Shown here in pieces: positions 14,991 through 19,155 of a stretch of 19,155 nt of DNA; the stretch's first letter is position 1, and each line of letters begins with the position of its first letter. The DNA comes from Bacteroidota bacterium (GTDB lineage: Bacteria; Bacteroidota; Bacteroidia; B-17B0; Aurantibacillaceae). The translations under genes and the position numbers were made by a program. The DNA lies in contig CANFQR010000003.1 of assembly GCA_947449125.1 (NCBI GenBank), forward strand, positions 1 through 19,155, read 5' to 3'. The notes beneath the pieces were generated by a model that saw only the letters and a list, made by a program, of their open reading frames with translations, did not search any database and was not told where the DNA came from.

Positions 14991-16193
14991 TTGAAAAAAA
15001 CAATTTCTATAGTTGGTGGAGGCGCAAGCGCATTGTTTTTAGCCAGCGCTTTAAATACCGATAAATATGTTGTTTCTGTTTTCGAAAAAAATTCTGCACT
15101 CGGGCGAAAATTTTTAGTTGCTGGCGATGGGGGATTAAATTTGACTCATTCTGAAAGCGAGTGTAACTTTATATTAAACTATACACCGCATTATTTTTTA
15201 TCCGAAGCATTTAAACTCTATTCCAATAAAGATTTTATAGCATGGTTAAATGGCTTAGATATACCTACTTTTATAGGCACTAGCGGCAGAGTGTTTCCGC
15301 AAAAAGGAATAAAACCGATTGATGTATTGAATGCAATTGAAAAAAAAATAAACAGCAACCGCGTACAAATTTATTTTAAGCACGAGTGGAAAGGTTTTTC
15401 GGACAGAAATGAATTACTATTTAATACAAAAGAGAAAATTAAGCGGGTAAAAAGTGATATAACAATTTTTTGTCTTGGGGGATCCAGTTGGCCGGTTACA
15501 GGAAGTAAAGGAGACTGGGTTAAATTATTTGAAGAAAAAAACATTCAAGTTAATACATTTAAATCAAGTAATTGTAGTTTTAAAATAATCTGGCCGAATG
15601 ATTTAATTAAACATGTAGAAGGTAAACCCTTAAAAAATATTTCGGTTACCTGTAACAACAAAACAATTAGTGGAGAATTGGTTATTACCGCTTTTGGAAT
15701 TGAAGGTAGCGGTGTGTATCCTCTTAGCCCGCAAATAAGGCAAGAGTTAGAATTACATAATGAAGCAAAAATTAAAATTGACTTAAAGCCTTTATTAACC
15801 ATAAACGAAATTGTTAAACGAATTTCAATTCTGAATCCAAAAAAAACTTACACCGAAAATTTGTCTGAGAAATTAAATCTTAATAAAACACAACTTATTT
15901 TAATAAAACATTATTTATCAAAAGAAGAATTTTTTGACGCTGAGTTTGTAGCTCACAAAATAAAAAACTTCGAATTTGTAATTTCTTCATTAGGCCCTTT
16001 GGAGGATGCCATATCTACAGTTGGTGGTATTTCCTTAAATGAAATAGCCTATAATTTTGAATTAAAGAAATTAAAAAACAGTTTTGTTTTAGGCGAAATG
16101 ATAGATTACGATGCGCCAACAGGAGGTTATTTGCTTCAATCGTGTTTTAGTATGGCTAATTATTTGGCTAACTATTTAAATTCTAAGGAATAA
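14991..16193 (+). CDS. BaiN/HI0933-family FAD-dependent oxidoreductase (PP_4765-like)
   Basis: This 400-residue flavoprotein has an N-terminal dinucleotide-binding fold (ISIVGGGASALFLASAL at 5-21). It carries the family signature GRKFLVAGDGGLNLTHSE at 38-55, a second Rossmann part near 155-170 (IFCLGGSSWPVTGSKGDW), and the C-terminal FAD motif (TVGGISLNE; MIDYDAPTGGYLLQSCFSMA). These features match the HI0933/YhiN superfamily and most closely the PP_4765-type branch (variant signature with NLTHSE). The reaction is not established for this branch; BaiN relatives reduce bile-acid intermediates, which should not be transferred here. The TTG start abuts the regulator's TAA with no spacer, so coupled translation is likely. 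A weak hairpin (16233-16256) follows the stop. Confidence 0.85.
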   Translation: MKKTISIVGGGASALFLASALNTDKYVVSVFEKNSALGRKFLVAGDGGLNLTHSESECNFILNYTPHYFLSEAFKLYSNKDFIAWLNGLDIPTFIGTSGRVFPQKGIKPIDVLNAIEKKINSNRVQIYFKHEWKGFSDRNELLFNTKEKIKRVKSDITIFCLGGSSWPVTGSKGDWVKLFEEKNIQVNTFKSSNCSFKIIWPNDLIKHVEGKPLKNISVTCNNKTISGELVITAFGIEGSGVYPLSPQIRQELELHNEAKIKIDLKPLLTINEIVKRISILNPKKTYTENLSEKLNLNKTQLILIKHYLSKEEFFDAEFVAHKIKNFEFVISSLGPLEDAISTVGGISLNEIAYNFELKKLKNSFVLGEMIDYDAPTGGYLLQSCFSMANYLANYLNSKE

Positions 16194-16232
16194 TAATCTT
16201 TCAAAAAATTTAATATTTATTATAAATAATAA

Positions 16233-16256
16233 AACAATTTTTAATGCTAAATTGTT
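16233..16256. repeat. Inverted repeat between flavoprotein and crotonase genes
   Basis: Arms AACAATTT (16233-16240) and AAATTGTT (16249-16256) are perfectly complementary around an 8-base loop. It may be a weak transcription end for the regulator-flavoprotein pair, although no T-run follows, or a protein-binding site upstream of the crotonase promoter. A shorter all-A/T inverted repeat lies just before it (16216-16233). Confidence 0.4.
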
Positions 16257-16288
16257 ATAAATTGGGTAATAGTTAAAATCTAATATTT

Positions 16289-16296
16289 TATATTTG
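16289..16296 (+). promoter_or_regulatory. -7 promoter element of the enoyl-CoA hydratase gene
   Basis: TATATTTG is an exact TAnnTTTG match, ending 17 bases before the ATG at 16314. The nearest -33-like ATTG (16261-16264) is spaced 24 bases away, longer than usual. Confidence 0.5.
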
Positions 16297-16313
16297 CCCC
16301 AAATTAAAAAATT

Positions 16314-17102
16314 ATGGTAATCACAAGCGAACACATTTTGTGTGAAATAAAAAACGAAGTCTTATTAATTACGATTAATCGTCCGGATAAATTGAATGCC
16401 TTAAACAAGCAAACTATTGAGGAATTGCACGAAACGTTAATTGAAGCCGAAAACAGAAATGAAATTCGTGCGATTATTTTAACGGGCGCAGGTCAAAAAG
16501 CTTTTGTTGCAGGCGCTGATATTGCCGAATTTTCTGATTTTTCTGTTGAGCAAGGAAAACAACTTAGTTCCAACGGGCACTTTAAAGTATTTAATTTTAT
16601 AGAAAATTTTAGTAAGCCTATAATTGCGGCAGTAAATGGTTTTGCTTTGGGAGGTGGACTTGAGTTGGCCATGGCGTGCCATTTAAGAGTAGTAAGTGAT
16701 AATGCAAAAATGGGTTTGCCTGAAGTTAGTTTAGGACTAATTCCAGGCTATGGCGGAACACAACGCTTGGCTCATTTGGTTGGTAAAGGAAAAGCAATTG
16801 AAATGATAGTTACCGCAGATATGATTAATGCACAGGAAGCTTATAAATGGGGAATTGCAAATCATATTACAACTCAAGATGAATTATTGAATAAGTGTTT
16901 TGAAATTACGTCTAAAATAAGTTCCAAGAGTCCTACTGCAATAAAAACTGCCATTAAGGTAATTAATGCAGGCTATAATACTAAGCTTAACGGCTATGAA
17001 GTAGAAATTGAAGAGTTCGGAAAATCCTTTGCCACAAAAGATTTTAAAGAAGGTGTTAGTGCTTTTTTAGAAAAACGAAAACCAAATTTTACAGGAGAAT
17101 AA
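16314..17102 (+). CDS. Enoyl-CoA hydratase (crotonase family)
   Basis: This 262-residue crotonase-fold enzyme hydrates trans-2-enoyl-CoA to 3-hydroxyacyl-CoA. Both catalytic glutamates of true hydratases are present: E117 in GFALGGGLELAMACH and E137 in GLPEVSLGLIPGYGGTQRL. The oxyanion-hole segments FVAGADI (64-70) and ALGGG (111-115) are intact. The N-terminal INRPDKLNALN and C-terminal FATKDFKEGVSAFLEKRKP are characteristic. Having both Glu supports hydratase over isomerase or other crotonases; a short-chain (crotonyl) preference is an inference. It is a single-gene unit with its own -7 box and a strong terminator, not clustered with other beta-oxidation genes. Confidence 0.93.
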   Translation: MVITSEHILCEIKNEVLLITINRPDKLNALNKQTIEELHETLIEAENRNEIRAIILTGAGQKAFVAGADIAEFSDFSVEQGKQLSSNGHFKVFNFIENFSKPIIAAVNGFALGGGLELAMACHLRVVSDNAKMGLPEVSLGLIPGYGGTQRLAHLVGKGKAIEMIVTADMINAQEAYKWGIANHITTQDELLNKCFEITSKISSKSPTAIKTAIKVINAGYNTKLNGYEVEIEEFGKSFATKDFKEGVSAFLEKRKPNFTGE

Positions 17103-17116
17103 TAATCAATTTCTGT

Positions 17117-17150
17117 AACAAAAAAGAGCTTGTAAAAGCTCTTTTTTGTT
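17117..17150 (+). terminator. Rho-independent terminator of the enoyl-CoA hydratase gene
   Basis: A perfect 15-bp inverted repeat, AACAAAAAAGAGCTT (17117-17131) and AAGCTCTTTTTTGTT (17136-17150), surrounds a GTAA loop. The T-run lies inside the 3' arm. It starts 14 bases after the stop codon. The structure is symmetric and could work in both directions, though no minus-strand gene needs it. A second smaller inverted repeat (AGCTTT/AAAGCT, 17161-17179) follows. Confidence 0.85.
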
Positions 17151-17225
17151 AACTATTATCAGCTTTAAATTAAAAAGCTATACGCTAAACAAAAAGTAAT
17201 GTAAATTTATATCGATAAAATTAAA

Positions 17226-17495
17226 TTGAATAAACAAAAAACATACTATATTTTTTTCACTTTAGTATTAGTGTTATTTATAACTCTTGATGCCGGTGCT
17301 CAATGTGCTATGTGTAAACAAGCTGCTGAAACTTCTTTAAAGTCAAATCCAAATTCAATGGCGCGGAGTTTAAACAGCGGTATTTTATATTTAATGGCAG
17401 TGCCTTATCTGATGTTAGGTTTTATTTTTAGAAAACAACTAATCCAACTCTGGAAAAAATTCATCAGAAAATCCGAAAAAACTACAATTGACTAG
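17226..17495 (+). CDS. Small CxxC membrane protein, conserved Bacteroidota type
   Basis: The protein has 89 residues and starts at TTG 17226. The N-terminal hydrophobic segment (YYIFFTLVLVLFITL, 7-21) ends in a signal-peptidase-like AGAQ site. C27-AM-C30 follows immediately, then a short polar segment (KQAAETSLKSNPNSMARSLN), a second helix (GILYLMAVPYLMLGFIF, 52-68) and a very basic tail (RKQLIQLWKKFIRKSEK). The CxxC would lie on the periplasmic side next to the membrane, suggesting redox or metal chemistry; this is inference. The CAMCK...GILYLM...PY pattern looks like a conserved short protein of Bacteroidota that I cannot name. It is followed by 36 bases to the convergent gatC stop. Confidence 0.7.
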   Translation: MNKQKTYYIFFTLVLVLFITLDAGAQCAMCKQAAETSLKSNPNSMARSLNSGILYLMAVPYLMLGFIFRKQLIQLWKKFIRKSEKTTID

Positions 17496-17531
17496 TTTTC
17501 GAGAAATTAGACTAATTAATACGTTAAAAGA

Positions 17532-17837
17532 CTATTGATTAGTTTGATCAATAACCTTTGGTACTCTAAAATAGTCGCTGTCTTTTTTTGGCGCATTTTT
17601 TAAAGCTTCTTTATGGGAAACAGAAATTTCAGGAGAGTCTTCTCTTAAAACATTGTGTTCTTTGGTCATATAAATTAAAGGAGTTACATTTTCTGTATCC
17701 AACTCATTTAATTTCTCAACAAAACTTAGCATTCGGTTCATGTCATTTAAAATTTCCGCTTTCTCTTCGTTGTTAAACTCCAATCTTGCTAAATGAGCAA
17801 CCTCGTCTACGGTTTTAATATCAATTTTATTCGCCAT
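17532..17837 (-). CDS. gatC: Asp-tRNA(Asn)/Glu-tRNA(Gln) amidotransferase subunit C
   Basis: This 101-residue protein is the small structural subunit of GatCAB, which amidates misacylated Glu-tRNA(Gln) and/or Asp-tRNA(Asn). The family pattern is clear: VDEVAHLARLEFNNEEKAEI, then LNDMNRMLSFVEKLNELDTE, then NVTPLIYMT and LREDSPEISVSHKEALKNAP, ending in DSDYFRVPKVI. In this family it stabilises GatA and bridges to GatB. gatA and gatB are not adjacent. Its ATG (17835-17837) lies 11 bases inside the plsC coding end, in a different frame, so it is probably translated by coupling to plsC. Confidence 0.94.
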   Translation of the reverse strand: MANKIDIKTVDEVAHLARLEFNNEEKAEILNDMNRMLSFVEKLNELDTENVTPLIYMTKEHNVLREDSPEISVSHKEALKNAPKKDSDYFRVPKVIDQTNQ

Positions 17838-18573
17838 AAAACTCTTTTAGTTTTTCTTTTGTAAATGTATGAACTTTCTCTTTAAGTATTTCAATATCTT
17901 TTTCTGTCATTCCTGCCGTATTAATTGGGTTTCCGACAAAAATTTCAGGAACACCTGAACTACCGTTGCTTTTAAAAAAACCGCCGTTTTGTAAAAAATG
18001 CCAGTTGTTTAAATTAACCACCGGCACAATAGGAATTTGTTTTTCGATGGCTAGTTTAAATGCGCCATTTTTAAATGCGCGTAATTTACCGTTTTCGCTA
18101 ATGGTTCCTTCAGGGTAAATAACAACACTTAATTTTTCATCAATTTTTTTGCCTGCGTCAGAAAATGCTTTGTGTGCATTTGTTATGCTTTTTCGGTTAA
18201 CCGGAATATCGAGATAAACAAAGAAATATTTAAATAAAGGTATTTTAAGTAATTCGTATTTTCCCATAAAAACAGCGGTATGGTCAATATATTCGGGGCA
18301 AAAAACTATATCTAAATAGGATGTATGATTGGATACAATAATGCACGGTTTTGGTAAGTGGTATTTTTTTGTTTGGTATTTGATTTTAGGAAACAAAAAG
18401 GCACCTCTCGAAATTATGATAGCCCAAATACGTTTTAGCCTAAAAACAAAGTCAAATTTTTTTGTTTTTAATCCAAAATAAAACGCAGGAAACAAAATTA
18501 AAAACGGAATGGCAAAGCATAAAAAGAACCAGGTTTTCCAAATGGGAGACAATATGTATTTTATTAATTGCAT
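17827..18573 (-). CDS. plsC: 1-acyl-sn-glycerol-3-phosphate acyltransferase
   Basis: This 248-residue PlsC/LPLAT-family enzyme makes phosphatidic acid from lysophosphatidic acid at the inner membrane. The N-terminal membrane segment is TWFFLCFAIPFLILFPAFYF (14-33). Block I is N-H83-TSYL-D88. Block II is in the GKYELLKIPLFKYF region with IPVNR (123-127). Block III is YPEGT (153-157). Block IV is IPIVPVV (180-186). All catalytic positions are present and length is normal. Being in this branch, it might instead acylate other lysolipids such as ornithine or glycine lipids; sequence alone does not separate these. The gene overlaps gatC by 11 bases. Confidence 0.9.
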   Translation of the reverse strand: MQLIKYILSPIWKTWFFLCFAIPFLILFPAFYFGLKTKKFDFVFRLKRIWAIIISRGAFLFPKIKYQTKKYHLPKPCIIVSNHTSYLDIVFCPEYIDHTAVFMGKYELLKIPLFKYFFVYLDIPVNRKSITNAHKAFSDAGKKIDEKLSVVIYPEGTISENGKLRAFKNGAFKLAIEKQIPIVPVVNLNNWHFLQNGGFFKSNGSSGVPEIFVGNPINTAGMTEKDIEILKEKVHTFTKEKLKEFYGE

Positions 18574-18707
18574 TTAAATATCGATACTAAAGTAACATTT
18601 TAACTTATAATAGAAAACAAATACGTTACCCTGTAATTTTAATTGTTAAGAAGTGTATTCTATCATATCTATAACTTTATTATGATTTAATTTTAATGTG
18701 TTGTTTT

Positions 18708-18728
18708 AAAATTCAAAGTTTGAATTTT
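18708..18728. promoter_or_regulatory. Perfect 21-bp palindrome, possible operator
   Basis: AAAATTCAAA and TTTGAATTTT flank a single G, giving two perfect 10-base half-sites. It lies about 135 bases upstream of plsC and 73 bases upstream of mutL. Such symmetry with a 1-base centre suits a dimeric regulator site better than an RNA hairpin, which would have no loop. In AT-rich DNA some chance palindromes occur, so function is a guess. Confidence 0.4.
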
Positions 18729-18784
18729 GTTAATTATAAGTTTTATACAGCTAAAAAAATCTTATTTTAAGAGCTAATAATCGT

Positions 18785-18792
18785 TACTTTTG
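18785..18792 (+). promoter_or_regulatory. -7 promoter element of mutL
   Basis: TACTTTTG fits TAnnTTTG and ends 8 bases before the mutL ATG, so transcription would start at or just before the start codon, giving an almost leaderless message. No -33 TTTG was seen at the standard spacing. Confidence 0.5.
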
Positions 18793-18800
18793 ATGTAAAT

Positions 18801-19155
18801 ATGTCAATTAATTCTATAGCGCTTTTACCCGATCATGTGGCAAATCAAATTGCTGCTGGCGAGGTGGTGCAAAGGCCTGCAAGTGTTGTGAAAGAATTAT
18901 TGGAAAATGCAATTGATGCAGGCGCTACACAAATAAAATTAATTGTAAAAGATGGTGGAAAATCATTAATTCAAGTAATTGATAATGGCAAGGGTATGAA
19001 CCCTTTTGATGCCCGAATGTGTTTTGAAAGACATGCCACCTCTAAAATTAATAAAGCAGACGATTTATTTTCTTTAACAACCAAAGGATTTAGAGGAGAA
19101 GCTTTAGCTAGTATTGCCGCCGTTGCTCAGGTTGAATTAAAAACAAAAATGGCTG
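18801..19155 (+). CDS. mutL: DNA mismatch repair protein MutL, N-terminal part
   Basis: 118 codons of MutL are present before the right edge. The GHKL ATPase motifs are all visible: [20 protein letters not shown] (17-36) with the catalytic Glu and the Mg-binding Asn of [17 protein letters not shown] at 61-66; RHATSK at 77-82; and GFRGEAL at 96-102. MutL couples mismatch recognition by MutS to strand removal. Whether it carries the C-terminal endonuclease motif (expected in organisms without MutH) lies outside the window. The start ATG at 18801 gives the normal [20 protein letters not shown]-terminus. Confidence 0.96.
   Translation, partial: MSINSIALLPDHVANQIAAGEVVQRPASVVKELLENAIDAGATQIKLIVKDGGKSLIQVIDNGKGMNPFDARMCFERHATSKINKADDLFSLTTKGFRGEALASIAAVAQVELKTKMA

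Larger units (their letters stand above)
18574..18800. other. Divergent intergenic region between plsC and mutL
   Basis: These 227 AT-rich bases lie between divergent genes and hold no supported coding frame. They contain the perfect palindrome at 18708-18728 and the mutL -7 box at 18785-18792, listed separately. The plsC promoter should lie near 18590-18640, but no convincing -33/-7 pair was found. Confidence 0.5.

Noticed and set aside
15545-15802. Minus-strand open frame inside the flavoprotein gene
   Set aside because: It is the shadow of the flavoprotein coding sequence; no promoter or family match was seen.
16479-16682. Minus-strand open frame inside the enoyl-CoA hydratase gene
   Set aside because: It is antisense to the catalytic core of the hydratase, with no independent evidence.
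17588-17776. Plus-strand open frame inside gatC
   Set aside because: It is antisense to conserved GatC sequence.
1-19155. tRNA, rRNA, CRISPR, riboswitch, insertion sequence, integrase, toxin-antitoxin or defence modules
   Set aside because: None was recognised on either strand; the gene content is housekeeping and envelope-related with uniform base composition.

Overview
The window looks like chromosomal DNA of a free-living or environmental member of the Bacteroidota, probably near the Flavobacteriales/Sphingobacteriales/Chitinophagales. I infer this from several signs: a strongly AT-rich base composition; an almost complete lack of Shine-Dalgarno sequences; repeated upstream matches to the Bacteroidota -7 promoter element TAnnTTTG; a secreted peptidase with a type IX secretion (T9SS) C-terminal sorting domain; an SbsA-type Ig-like lipoprotein; and a small lysine/alanine-rich H1-like DNA-binding protein. 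No phage, transposon, CRISPR, tRNA or rRNA signature was seen. No stretch above 300 bases is without a gene.

Layout, left to right. (1) 1-416, minus: two overlapping open frames of one or two small membrane proteins, running off the left edge and possibly split by a +/-1 indel. (2) 575-753, minus: a tiny histone-H1-like gene built of 27-bp repeats, with a strong terminator. (3) 1002-5531: an Ig-like lipoprotein (minus), a radical SAM/SPASM protein (plus) and an AMP-forming long-chain acyl-CoA ligase (minus). (4) 5621-10688, plus: the heptose epimerase HldD, a possible 27-residue membrane peptide, the secreted M1 metallopeptidase, a small outer-membrane beta-barrel protein and an unrecognised two-helix membrane protein. 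(5) 10685-13798, minus: a tight four-gene unit read in the order aldehyde dehydrogenase, membrane J-domain protein, methylmalonyl-CoA epimerase, 2Fe-2S ferredoxin. (6) 13971-17495, plus: an XRE-type regulator directly abutting a BaiN/HI0933-family flavoprotein, then an enoyl-CoA hydratase with a clear terminator, then a small CxxC membrane protein. (7) 17532-18573, minus: plsC overlapping gatC. (8) 18801 to the right edge, plus: the N-terminal part of mutL.

Functionally this is mostly housekeeping and envelope biology: lipid A core sugar supply (hldD), phospholipid synthesis (plsC), fatty acid activation and oxidation (acyl-CoA ligase, enoyl-CoA hydratase), propionate/odd-chain metabolism (mce), amidotransferase-dependent tRNA charging (gatC), mismatch repair (mutL) and extracellular proteolysis (M1/T9SS). 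I found no convincing novel multi-gene system. The items most worth a second look are the frame-disrupted left-edge locus, the repeat-built H1-like minigene, the membrane J-domain protein inside a metabolic operon, the unrecognised 242-residue membrane protein, the regulator-flavoprotein pair, and a perfect 10+1+10 palindrome between plsC and mutL.
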